DNA from: JAYPWI01 sp038135065
GTDB lineage: Bacteria; Actinomycetota; Acidimicrobiia; Acidimicrobiales; Poriferisodalaceae
DNA length: 64,000 bases
Direction: 5' to 3'
NCBI GenBank assembly: GCA_038135065.1
Contig: JAYPWI010000021.1
Location: 1-64,000 of the forward strand
The position numbers and the translations under genes are program-made. Positions 7,392-15,833 of the stretch are shown piece by piece. Numbering within the stretch: position 1 is the first letter of the stretch; the number at the start of each line of letters is the position of its first letter. The notes below the pieces were generated by a model. It did no database searches. It was given only the letters and a program-made list of their open reading frames with translations, and was not told the origin of the DNA.

Positions 7392-8793
7392 GTGCTGAAC
7401 ATTGACGGAGACCGTCTGGGGCGCAGGATCGGTGAGTTGGCCCGTGTCGGCGCCATCGAGGGAACCGAGGGATGCTGCCGGTTGGCCCTGACCCCTCAGG
7501 ACGGCGCGGGGCGCAACCTCGTGGTGGCGTGGATGCGAGACCTGGGCATGGATGTGGCCGTGGACGGCATCGGCAACATCGTGGCCATGTTGGCTGGATC
7601 CGAGGGTGGCGCGCCGGTCATGACGGGCAGTCACATCGACACCGTGGCCACCGGGGGCCGCTACGACGGCATCCTCGGGGTTCTGGCCGGTCTCGAGGTG
7701 GTGGAAAGCGTGCTCGATGCGGGTCTCACGACCCGCCGACCCCTTGCCGTGGGGGTGTTCACCGACGAAGAGGGTTCGCGGTTCGCCCCCGACATGCTGG
7801 GAAGCCTCGTCTACGTCGGTGGCCTGTCGCTGGAAGCGGCCCTCGACACGCTGTCCATCGACGGGGCCCGCCTGGGAGACGAACTGGACGCCATCGGCTA
7901 CCGGGGCGGTGCACCCTGTCCCGGACCGGCTCCCCACGCCTTCGTCGAGTTGCACATCGAGCAGGGCCCGGTGCTCGAGGCCGAGGGTGTGACCATCGGG
8001 GCGGTGACGGGGGTCCAGGGAATCAGTTGGACCGAATTCACGGTGCAGGGCCAGTCCAATCATGCCGGGACGACCCCGATGAACCTTCGGCGGGACGCTG
8101 GACACGTGGCGTACCGCATCGCTGCCTACATCCGGGAGGTGACGCACGACCTCGGGGGTTCGCAGGTCGGCACGGTCGGAAAGATCGACCTCCACCCCAA
8201 CCTGGTCAACGTGGTGGCTGCGAAGGCAACCTTCACGGTGGACCTTCGCAACACCGACGAGGCGGTGCTCCAATCGGCCGAGTCGGAGGTGGCTCGCTAT
8301 GCCCGCTTCGTTGCCGAGTCCGAGGGCTGTGAGATCACGACGAGGCAGCTTGCCCGGTTCGCCCCGGTCGAATTCGACGAGTCCGTAGTGGGGGGCGGCG
8401 AGGCGGCCGCCCCCGCCCGCGGGGTGTGACCCCCACCGCTGCCGCGCGGGGGCGGGGCGGATGGGCCGNNNNNNNNNNGCGGCGGGCCAATCAATTACCA
8501 CTGGGCGGCAGGGGGGGCGGGCCGGGGCCGCCGGGTTTCTCTGCGCGGGGGGGGGGGGGCGCCCCCGCCCCCCCCCCCCCACGGCCCGAGGGTTGTCACA
8601 CCGACGGATGCCGAGCGGGGCCGGGCATGATGCGCAGATGCTGGCGCGGGTGTGCCCTACCGGCATGGTCTTCGTGCCCAGCGTGGGCGGGATCAGTCAC
8701 AACCCGGCCGAGTACACGGCGCCCGAAGATCTCACGGCTGGGGCCAACGTGCTTGCCGACGTCCTGCTCTCCCTGGCGGGGGTGAACCAATGA
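7392..8793 (+). CDS. M20-family N-carbamoyl-amino acid hydrolase / allantoate amidohydrolase, interrupted by an assembly gap
   Basis: Zinc-dependent amidase of the hydantoinase/carbamoylase family, which releases NH3 and CO2 from N-carbamoyl or ureido compounds. From GTG 7392 the sequence shows LNIDGDRLGRRI, the metal-binding TGSHIDTVATGGRYDG (about 75-90), FTDEEGSRF, VELHIEQGPVLE and GQSNHAGTTPM. Homology stops near 8388, where a low-complexity G/C tract with 10 N begins. It resumes at about 8587 in the frame ending at 8793 with SHRRMPSGAGHDAQM and PSVGGISHNPAEYT, the normal C-terminus. The family needs only about 25 residues between these points, so the inserted 200 nt are an assembly artefact and the gene is probably intact. 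Its TGA overlaps the next ATG. Confidence 0.85.
8389..8586. other. Assembly gap with low-complexity G/C sequence
   Basis: About 200 nt of homopolymer-rich sequence (runs of up to about 14 G or C) including 10 N at 8469-8478. It interrupts a gene that is homologous on both sides and codes for nothing recognisable in any frame. Treat it as unreliable sequence, not as a biological insertion. Confidence 0.85.
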
Positions 8794-9722
8794 GTACGTC
8801 GAGTCGCATGCTCACCGTCGGGGCCGCCCAGATGGGTCCGGTCGCTCGCGACGAGTCGCGCCGATCCGTGGTGGCTCGCCTGGTCGAGTTGATGGAACAG
8901 GCGGCGGCTGCGGGCTGTCGCCTGGTGGTGTTCCCCGAACTCGCCCTGACCACCTTCTTCCCTCGGTGGTACCTCACTGACCAGGCAGAGGTTGACGCCT
9001 TCTACGAGACGGAGATGCCGGGTCCGCAGACCCGGCCCCTGTTCGAGGCCGCCGTTCGCCTGGGGATCGGGTTCTGCCTGGGGTACGCCGAGCTCACCCC
9101 CGACGGGCATCGCTACAACACCTACATCCTGGTCGACGAGGGTGCCAGGCAGGTGGCGAAGTTCCGCAAGGTGCACATTCCCGGCCACGCCGACAACGAA
9201 CCGGACCGCCCCTTCCAGCATCTCGAACGCCACTATTTCGAGGAGGGTCCCGACCCCTTCGGGGTGTGGGACGCCTTCGGGGCCCGGGTGGGCATGGCCA
9301 TCTGCAACGACCGACGCTGGCCGGAGACCTATCGGGTGATGGGGCTGCAGGGCGTCGAGATGGTGCTCATCGGCTACAACACGCCGCTGCACTACGCCCC
9401 GGATCCCACCCAGAACCCGCTGCAGGCCTTCCACAATCACCTGGTGATGCAGGCTGGCGCCTACCAGAACGGCACCTGGGTGGTCGGGGTGGCCAAGGGC
9501 GGCAACGAGGAGGGGGTCGAGAGCCTCGCCCAGTCGGCGATCTATGCACCCTCGGGGCAGATCGTTGCCCAGGCCATTACCACCGACGACGAGCTCATCG
9601 TGGCCCGGTGCGACCTGGACTGGTGCCGGCGCTACACGGGAACCCTCTTCGATTTCGACGTGTACCGGCGCCCCGAACTCTACGGCCGCATCACCAGCCA
9701 GAAGGGCGTGGTCCTTGACTGA
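8790..9722 (+). CDS. N-carbamoyl-D-amino acid hydrolase (nitrilase superfamily)
   Basis: Cleaves N-carbamoyl-D-amino acids to D-amino acid, CO2 and NH3. The 310 residues follow the Agrobacterium D-carbamoylase closely: VVFPELALTTFFPRWYLTD (catalytic Glu), YETEMPGPQTRPLF, FRKVHIPGHADNE (catalytic Lys), ICNDRRWPETYRVMG (catalytic Cys) and FHNHLVMQAGAYQNG. All three residues of the Glu-Lys-Cys triad are present. The ATG overlaps the stop of the preceding M20 amidase, and the 3' end overlaps the next gene, so translation is probably coupled. No hydantoinase gene is in view, so the true substrate may be a ureido intermediate made by the molybdenum enzymes of this cluster. Confidence 0.88.
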   Translation: MSTSSRMLTVGAAQMGPVARDESRRSVVARLVELMEQAAAAGCRLVVFPELALTTFFPRWYLTDQAEVDAFYETEMPGPQTRPLFEAAVRLGIGFCLGYAELTPDGHRYNTYILVDEGARQVAKFRKVHIPGHADNEPDRPFQHLERHYFEEGPDPFGVWDAFGARVGMAICNDRRWPETYRVMGLQGVEMVLIGYNTPLHYAPDPTQNPLQAFHNHLVMQAGAYQNGTWVVGVAKGGNEEGVESLAQSAIYAPSGQIVAQAITTDDELIVARCDLDWCRRYTGTLFDFDVYRRPELYGRITSQKGVVLD

Positions 9723-12303
9723 GTTGTCCGTCAATGGTCGAACGCACGAGGTGGGGGATCACCCCCATCTCATGGGAGCCCTCCGGGACGAATTGGGCAT
9801 CATCTCACCGAAGGACGGTTGTGCTCCCTCGGGTCAGTGTGGTTGTTGCACGGTGCTGATCGACGGACGGGCCAGAGTGTCCTGCCAGGTTTCCCTGGCC
9901 GGTGTCGAAGGGCGCGAGGTGGTGACCCTCGAGGGCGTCGACGAAGCAGAGCGGCAACGGTTCGCCGACACCTTCGCGGCCTGTGGTGCTTTGCAATGTG
10001 GGTTCTGCATTCCCGGCATCGTGATGCGCGTCAAGGCGCTCATCGACCGCAAGGGGGCCGCACTCACCCGTGAGGAGGCAGCCCGTCACCTCGGCGCTCA
10101 CCTGTGCCGGTGCACGGGGTACGTCAAGATCCTCGATGCGGTCGATGCGTTGGTGGCCGGTGAGGTGCCCGTTGCCGCCCCGGTGACCGGGGTGGGAGGT
10201 TCGAATCCCCGTTACGAGGCAGCAGAGCTCACCCTGGGCTCCCGTCCCTACATCGACGACATGGCCGTAGAGGGCCTGTTGCACGGCGCCGTTCACCTCG
10301 CGACACACGCCCGGGCCGACGTGGTGTCGATCGATACCCAGGCCGCCCGCGACGTGCCCGGTGTGACAGCGGTGTTCACCGCTGACGATGTCCCGGGCGA
10401 GCTCAGGGTCGGTCTGATTCACAAGGACTGGCCCGTCTTCGTGCCCGAGGGTGGGCGGACCAGCTACCTCGGAGACGTCCTCGCCCTCGTCGTTGCCGAA
10501 GACCGGGCGACGGCCCGTCGGGCGGCCGGCCTGGTGGAGGTGACCTATCAGGTGCTCGACCCCATGGTCGATCCCTGTGTGGTGGCCGACGCAACAGAGG
10601 ACGCCGTGTGGGGCCTCGAGGGCAATGTCCTGTCCAGATCCAGTTATGTCCGGGGTGACGTCGACGATGCGCTGGCGACCTCCGCCCATGTGGTGCGGGA
10701 GACCTTCCAGACCCAGCGTGTCGATCACGCCTTCCTCGAGCCCGAATCGACCCTGGTGGTCCCCTCGGTGCGAGACGGTGAGACCATCGCCCTCCACGTG
10801 TACAGCGGTGGTCAGGGGGTCTGGGACGACCGCAACGACATCAGTCGGGTGCTCGGTGTGCCTGCCGAGGCGGTCACCGTGGAGCTCGTGAGTAACGGGG
10901 GTGCCTTCGGAGGGAAGGAGGACATGGCCAACCAGGCACAGACAGCCCTGGCTGCCTGGCTCCTGGGTCGTCCGGTTCGCACCACGTTCTCCAGAGAAGA
11001 ATCCCTCCTCGTCCACACCAAGCGGCATCCGATTCGTATGACCTACGAGGTGGGATGCGATGCAGAGGGCCGGCTCACCGGGCTTCGGGCCCGCATGCTC
11101 GGCGACAGCGGCCCCTACGCCTCGGTTGGCATGAAGGTGCTCGAGCGGGCGGCCGGCCATGCCAGCGGCCCCTATGCGCTCCCCACCATTGATGTGGAGG
11201 CCGTGGCCGTGCGTACCAACAATTGTGTGGGCGGTGCGTTCCGGGGCTTCGGTGCCAACCAGGCGCAGTTCGCCATGGAGGGCTGTATGGACCGGCTGGC
11301 CGAGGCCGTCGGTATCAGTGGTTGGGAGATCCGCTCCCGGAATGTCGTCGAGCCCGGTGACGTCTGGGGACCGGGCCAGATCATGGACGAAGGCAGCCTG
11401 GGGGCCCGCCAGTGTCTGGACGCAGTAAAGGAGCGCTACGAGGCGGCGCGAGCGGCCGGGCAGGCCGTCGGGGTCGGACTCGGTCTCAAGAACAGTGGGT
11501 TGGGCAACGGACTGGTCGAGGTGGCTGGGGCAGTCGTTCGGCAACGGGACGACGGTCGGATCGAGGTTCGTCACTGCTGGACAGAGATGGGGCAAGGTAT
11601 CCACACGGTGGCCCTGCAGGTCGCCACCGAGATTTTGCAGGTGGACCCGAGCCTCGTCGATGTGGTCGTGGACACCACCCGGGAACTGGGGGCCGGACAG
11701 ACCACGGGGAGTCGGGGCACCCTGATGGGGGCGGGAGCCGTCGCCCAAGCCTGCGAGGCTGCCCTGGCAGACGGCTTCCAGCCGGAGACCGATTACTACG
11801 GCGAGTGTCGGGTGGATTGGACGAACAATCTCAACGACGGGGTCGAGCATCCGGTCATCCACTCCGCCTTCGGCTACGCCTGCCAACTGGTCCTCCTCGA
11901 CGCCAACGGTGACGTGGCCGACGTCGTGGCTGCCCACGACGTCGGTCGGGCCGTGAACCCGCTGCTGTGCGAGGGCCAGGTCGAGGGGGCCGTGCACATG
12001 GGCCTCGGATATGCCCTCACCGAGGGGTTCCCGTGCGACGACCAGGGACGCCCGACGAACCTGACTCTTCGCTCCCTGGACATCATCCGCCCCAAGGACA
12101 TGCCTCCCGTCGAGGTCGTCCTGGTCGAGGCCCCCCAACCCCGGGCACCGTTCGGTATCAAAGGCGTCGGGGAGATCGGGCTCGTGCCCACGGCTGGTGC
12201 CGTGGCCGCCGCCCTGCATGACTTCGACGGTGGGTGGCGCAACGAACTCCCCATGCGGAACGAAGCAAATCGCGAACGCGCAGACGCCTGGACCCGGCCG
12301 TGA
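9715..12303 (+). CDS. XdhD-like molybdenum hydroxylase, fused [2Fe-2S] and molybdopterin subunit
   Basis: Xanthine dehydrogenase-family hydroxylase of 862 residues. Residues 1-160 are the 2Fe-2S part: first cluster KDGCAPSGQCGCC with C36, C42, C45 and C57, and a second helical cluster domain with CGALQCGFC and HLCRCTGY. Residues about 175-862 are the molybdopterin subunit, with GGAFGGKEDM, GGAFRGFGANQAQF and the catalytic Glu in KGVGEIGLVP. The first cluster has a C-x5-C spacing instead of C-x4-C. There is no FAD domain, as in E. coli XdhD. The start is a TTG at 9715 overlapping the previous stop, with GAAGGG 8 nt upstream; TTG 9724 is possible. It probably hydroxylates an N-heterocycle and takes electron exit from the FAD subunit two genes on. 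Confidence 0.88.
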   Translation: MTELSVNGRTHEVGDHPHLMGALRDELGIISPKDGCAPSGQCGCCTVLIDGRARVSCQVSLAGVEGREVVTLEGVDEAERQRFADTFAACGALQCGFCIPGIVMRVKALIDRKGAALTREEAARHLGAHLCRCTGYVKILDAVDALVAGEVPVAAPVTGVGGSNPRYEAAELTLGSRPYIDDMAVEGLLHGAVHLATHARADVVSIDTQAARDVPGVTAVFTADDVPGELRVGLIHKDWPVFVPEGGRTSYLGDVLALVVAEDRATARRAAGLVEVTYQVLDPMVDPCVVADATEDAVWGLEGNVLSRSSYVRGDVDDALATSAHVVRETFQTQRVDHAFLEPESTLVVPSVRDGETIALHVYSGGQGVWDDRNDISRVLGVPAEAVTVELVSNGGAFGGKEDMANQAQTALAAWLLGRPVRTTFSREESLLVHTKRHPIRMTYEVGCDAEGRLTGLRARMLGDSGPYASVGMKVLERAAGHASGPYALPTIDVEAVAVRTNNCVGGAFRGFGANQAQFAMEGCMDRLAEAVGISGWEIRSRNVVEPGDVWGPGQIMDEGSLGARQCLDAVKERYEAARAAGQAVGVGLGLKNSGLGNGLVEVAGAVVRQRDDGRIEVRHCWTEMGQGIHTVALQVATEILQVDPSLVDVVVDTTRELGAGQTTGSRGTLMGAGAVAQACEAALADGFQPETDYYGECRVDWTNNLNDGVEHPVIHSAFGYACQLVLLDANGDVADVVAAHDVGRAVNPLLCEGQVEGAVHMGLGYALTEGFPCDDQGRPTNLTLRSLDIIRPKDMPPVEVVLVEAPQPRAPFGIKGVGEIGLVPTAGAVAAALHDFDGGWRNELPMRNEANRERADAWTRP

Positions 12304-13337
12304 TCTCGGCACCTGGCGGCGCCGTGACCTCCGGCCTGGTCTGTGCCCACCACCACCTGTACTCGGCCCTGGCCAGGGGCATGCCGGCGCCTCCGGCCAC
12401 CCCGACAGGTTTCACCGAGATCCTCGAGCAGGTGTGGTGGCGTCTGGACACGGCCCTCGACCTCGACATGATCGAGTGGTCGGCCAAGCTCGGCGCCCTC
12501 GAGGCCCTCGAGCGGGGATGCACGGCCATCGTGGACCATCACGAGTCGCCCGAGGCCATCGAGGGGTCGCTGTCGGTGATCGCAGCAGCCTGTGCAGAGG
12601 TGGGAGTGCGGGTGTCGTGTGCCTACGGGATCACCGACCGTCATGGAATCGATGGAGCCCGCAGGGGGCTGGAGGAGAACCGTCGGTTCATCGCCGAGGG
12701 TGGGCGGGGCATGGTGGGCGTCCACGCCGCCTTCACCTGCTCAGATGAGACCCTCGCCGCAGCGGCCGGTCTTGCCGTCGACCTCGGGGTCGGGGTCCAC
12801 GTCCACGTGGCAGAGGGCCCGGTCGACGCAACTGCCGCCCACCGGTTGGCGCATCTGACCCAGGACGACTGGGTGCTCGTGCACGGCGTTCATCTCCCTG
12901 ACGACCACGGACTGGCCGGCACGATCGTCCACAATCCGCGCTCGAACATGAACAACGCGGTCGGGTATGCCCGACCGGCCCGGTTCGACAACCCGGTCGC
13001 TCTGGGAACCGACGGGATCGGGGCCGACATGCTCGAGGAGTTCCGACTGGCCTTCGCCCGGATCAGGGAGGACGACGTCACCGCCGATCCCGACTCGGTC
13101 TGGCGATGGTTGGAGGGGGGCTACCGGCTCATCCCCGAAGCCCGGGAGGATCGGGTGGTGTGGAACTACCCGGTGATGGATCCCTGGCATCTGGCCTACA
13201 CGCCCGGAGTCGGTCCGGTCTCGGTCGAGGTGGATGGAGCGCTGGTGTGGAACAACGGTTCACCCACCCGGGTGGACGCCGACGAGATCAGGGCAAAGGC
13301 CGCTGAGGCGGCGGTCCGTCTCCATGGGAGGCTGTAA
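12300..13337 (+). CDS. SsnA-like amidohydrolase (N-terminally short)
   Basis: Metal-dependent amidohydrolase of 345 residues. GLVCAHHHLYSALARGM (about 12-28) carries the HxH metal site and is strongly SsnA-like. VHVHVAEGPVD supplies the third His, and ALGTDGIGADM the metal-binding Asp. SsnA proteins are about 440 residues and begin with a beta-sandwich segment of about 50 residues that is missing here: the GTG start at 12300 overlaps the previous stop and no open frame extends upstream. In E. coli ssnA sits beside xdhD, and here it directly follows an XdhD-like gene. Likely role: hydrolytic deamination or ring opening of the hydroxylated heterocycle. Exact substrate unknown. Confidence 0.82.
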   Translation: MISAPGGAVTSGLVCAHHHLYSALARGMPAPPATPTGFTEILEQVWWRLDTALDLDMIEWSAKLGALEALERGCTAIVDHHESPEAIEGSLSVIAAACAEVGVRVSCAYGITDRHGIDGARRGLEENRRFIAEGGRGMVGVHAAFTCSDETLAAAAGLAVDLGVGVHVHVAEGPVDATAAHRLAHLTQDDWVLVHGVHLPDDHGLAGTIVHNPRSNMNNAVGYARPARFDNPVALGTDGIGADMLEEFRLAFARIREDDVTADPDSVWRWLEGGYRLIPEAREDRVVWNYPVMDPWHLAYTPGVGPVSVEVDGALVWNNGSPTRVDADEIRAKAAEAAVRLHGRL

Positions 13338-14338
13338 TGACCCAACCGGTTGCCATCTACCTTCAGGATGCTCATTCCATCCGGGAGGCCATGGCCATCA
13401 CCGCCTATGCCGAAGAGCGGGGCTTCGACGCGGTATGGCAAGCCGATAGCAGGCTCGTTCGAGAGGCCGCCGTGCCCATGGCGGCCTTCGCGGCCACCAC
13501 CGAGCGACTCAAGGTCGGCTCGGGGGTCATCGACGTATGGACTCGCAATCCGGCCCGGCTCGCTTCCCTGTTCGCCACCCTCGACGATCTCGCTCCGGGG
13601 CGCATCCTGTGCGGGCTCGGCGCCTGGTGGGATCCGCTCGCCGCCAAGGTGGGGATCGATCGGGCCCGACCGCTGAAGGTCATGCGCGAGGTGGTCGAGG
13701 CGGTCCGCCGACTGTTGGCCAACGAAACCGTGACCATGGACGGCTACTACGTCCACCTCGACGGGGTCGAGCTGGACTACGTGCACCAGGAGCGGGCTCC
13801 CAAGGACGTCCCGATCTACATCGGAGCGACCGGGATGCAGATGATGGAGTTGACAGGGGAGATCGCCGACGGCGTCGTCCTCAACTACCTGGTCTCCCCG
13901 GCGTACAACCGACAGGCCCTCGAGGCCCTCGAAGTGGGAGCAACCCGGGCCGGGCGGTCGGTGGAGGACCTCGACCGACCACAGCTCGTAGTGTGCAGTG
14001 TCGACGAGGACCGTCAGGCCGCCCTCGACAGTGCCCGGCTGCTTGTCACCCAGTACCTGGGCCAGCAGCCGCACATCATGAAGGCATCCGGCGTCCCCGA
14101 GTCGTTGCTCGACGAGATCGGCAAAGTTCTGACCTGGCCGGCGACCCACGAGCAGGTAGTGGCCGCCTCCCGGCTGGTCCCCGACGAGGTGGTGCAGTTG
14201 ATCTGCGCAGCAGGCACCCCGCAGGAGTGCCGGGACAAGGTCGCCGAGTACTGCCGCACCGGGTGTACCACGCCCATCCTGTACCCCCTCGGTGATCCCC
14301 ACCTGATGATCGACACCTTCGCCGACTGGACCTGGTGA
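13337..14338 (+). CDS. LLM-class F420-dependent oxidoreductase
   Basis: TIM-barrel luciferase-like protein of 333 residues resembling methylenetetrahydromethanopterin reductase-type F420 enzymes. Landmarks are ITAYAEERGFDAVWQADS (about 20-37), GSGVIDVWTRNPARLA (about 57-72) and APGRILCGLGAWWDP. The ATG overlaps the TAA of the SsnA-like gene (TAATG). Its place inside the molybdenum hydroxylase operon suggests it reduces an intermediate of the same pathway with F420H2 or a flavin. Cofactor is inferred from family and lineage. Confidence 0.85.
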   Translation: MTQPVAIYLQDAHSIREAMAITAYAEERGFDAVWQADSRLVREAAVPMAAFAATTERLKVGSGVIDVWTRNPARLASLFATLDDLAPGRILCGLGAWWDPLAAKVGIDRARPLKVMREVVEAVRRLLANETVTMDGYYVHLDGVELDYVHQERAPKDVPIYIGATGMQMMELTGEIADGVVLNYLVSPAYNRQALEALEVGATRAGRSVEDLDRPQLVVCSVDEDRQAALDSARLLVTQYLGQQPHIMKASGVPESLLDEIGKVLTWPATHEQVVAASRLVPDEVVQLICAAGTPQECRDKVAEYCRTGCTTPILYPLGDPHLMIDTFADWTW

Positions 14339-14345
14339 GCGAACA

Positions 14346-15833
14346 GTGCACGACGTCCAGCGCTCCCCATCCCGGGTTGGTGGCTACGTGGTCCCCGCCA
14401 ACCTCGACGAGGCTCTCGACCTGCTAGCTCGACACGGGGCCGACGCCCGGGTGGTGGCTGGAGGTACCGACCTACTTATCGAACTGTCCCGTCGTACCCG
14501 GCCCGATGTCGGGCTCATGATCGATCTCAGCGGGATCGGTGATGCCGACCGGATCGAGCAGGTCGTCGACCCTGAAGAGGGACCCGTGCTGCGGCTCGGT
14601 CCCCTGACCACCCACCAGCAGGTCGTCGCCTCCGCCGAGGCGTGGGCTCATGCCCGGGCGCTGGCCCAGGCATGTGCCGAGGTGGGCTCCCCGCAACTGC
14701 GCAATCGGGCCACCGTCGTGGGCAACGTTGTGACGGCGTCCCCGGCCAACGACACCCTGTCCGCCCTGGTTGCCCTGAGGGCGATGGTGGAGGTGCGGGG
14801 CCCAGGCGGGTTGCGTCGCGTGGACATCGAGTCCTTCGTCACAGGGGTCAGAACGGTGGACCTGGCCTCCGACGAACTGGTGGTCGCCGTGCTGGTTCCA
14901 CTCGACCCCCAGCGGCGGAGCCTCTACGCCAAGGTCGGGTTGCGTCGGGCCCAGGCCATCTCCGTGGTGCACGCCGCGGTGTCGATGAGCGTGGCGGAGG
15001 GGGCGGTCACCCACGCCGTGGTCGCCCTCGGCTCGGTCGCACCGACCATCGTGCGAAGTGGGGGAGCGGAACGCGCCCTCATCGGAGAGCGGTTGGACCG
15101 TGAGGTAGCGGCACGGGTGGGAGAGCTGGCGGCCGCCGCGGTCCGACCGATCGACGACCTCCGAGCCACCGCCGACTACCGCACCGAGGTGGCCGAGGTC
15201 ACGGTTCGGCGGATGCTCCTCGCCATGGCTGAGGCCGGCCCGGATCTCGAGGCCGAGCCAGACCGGAGCTACTCCTCCCCTCGCCTGTGGGGTCGGACCG
15301 ACGGCCACTGGAGGGCGGTGGCTCCCGCAACGATGACCGTCGATGACGAGATCACGGTGAACGTCAACGGCGTCGACCATCGGGGGGCGGGATCGATCGG
15401 GGCGACCCTGCTCGACTGGCTCCGGGACCGTCGCTCGGCACAAGGCTCCTGGTTGACGGGCACCAAAGAAGGGTGCGCTGAGGGGGAGTGTGGGGCCTGC
15501 ACGGTGCTCCTCGACGGCATGGCCGTGATGTCGTGCCTGGTACCGGCATCGAGGGCCCATGGTCGGGACGTCGTCACTGTGGAGGGCCTTGCGTCCCCCG
15601 ACGGCCAACTCTCGGACCTCCAACAGGCGATGGTCGACTGCCATGCCGTGCAGTGCGGCTTCTGCACCCCCGGGATCGTCGTCGCCGCAACGGCCCTTCT
15701 CGACGAGGTGCCGTCTCCCGGCTCGGAGCAGATCTGCGACGCCCTGGCGGGGAATCTTTGCCGGTGCACCGGTTACGGCTCGATCATCGAGGCGATTGGC
15801 AGTGCCGCAGCGACCAGGGAGGCTCGGTCGTGA
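14346..15833 (+). CDS. Fused FAD-binding and [2Fe-2S] subunit of a molybdenum hydroxylase
   Basis: Electron-transfer subunit of 495 residues. Residues 1-290 are the CoxM/XdhB-like FAD domain, with VVAGGTDLLIELSRR near 38 and GSPQLRNRATVVGNVVTASP near 115. Residues about 335-495 are the CoxS-like ferredoxin domain: TKEGCAEGECGACTVLLDG holds the plant-type cluster cysteines, and CHAVQCGFCTPG plus NLCRCTGYGSI the second cluster. FAD and FeS modules are usually separate genes or part of a three-domain protein, so this fusion is unusual. It starts with GTG at 14346 and overlaps the next gene by 4 nt. It should serve the downstream Mo subunit and perhaps also the FAD-less hydroxylase at 9715. Confidence 0.9.
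   Translation: MHDVQRSPSRVGGYVVPANLDEALDLLARHGADARVVAGGTDLLIELSRRTRPDVGLMIDLSGIGDADRIEQVVDPEEGPVLRLGPLTTHQQVVASAEAWAHARALAQACAEVGSPQLRNRATVVGNVVTASPANDTLSALVALRAMVEVRGPGGLRRVDIESFVTGVRTVDLASDELVVAVLVPLDPQRRSLYAKVGLRRAQAISVVHAAVSMSVAEGAVTHAVVALGSVAPTIVRSGGAERALIGERLDREVAARVGELAAAAVRPIDDLRATADYRTEVAEVTVRRMLLAMAEAGPDLEAEPDRSYSSPRLWGRTDGHWRAVAPATMTVDDEITVNVNGVDHRGAGSIGATLLDWLRDRRSAQGSWLTGTKEGCAEGECGACTVLLDGMAVMSCLVPASRAHGRDVVTVEGLASPDGQLSDLQQAMVDCHAVQCGFCTPGIVVAATALLDEVPSPGSEQICDALAGNLCRCTGYGSIIEAIGSAAATREARS

Noticed and set aside
8389..8637. G/C homopolymer tract as a biological repeat or phase-variable switch
   Set aside because: It includes N bases, interrupts a conserved gene with about 125 excess nt, and has the look of unresolved assembly.
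6078..8666. An 862-codon minus-strand frame running through the N tract
   Set aside because: The part beyond 7295 is antisense to the amidohydrolase gene and crosses the assembly gap; only the MFS part is real.
9805..12312. An 835-codon minus-strand open frame opposite the XdhD-like gene
   Set aside because: No family resemblance, skewed His/Gly/Val composition, and complete overlap with a clearly homologous gene on the other strand.
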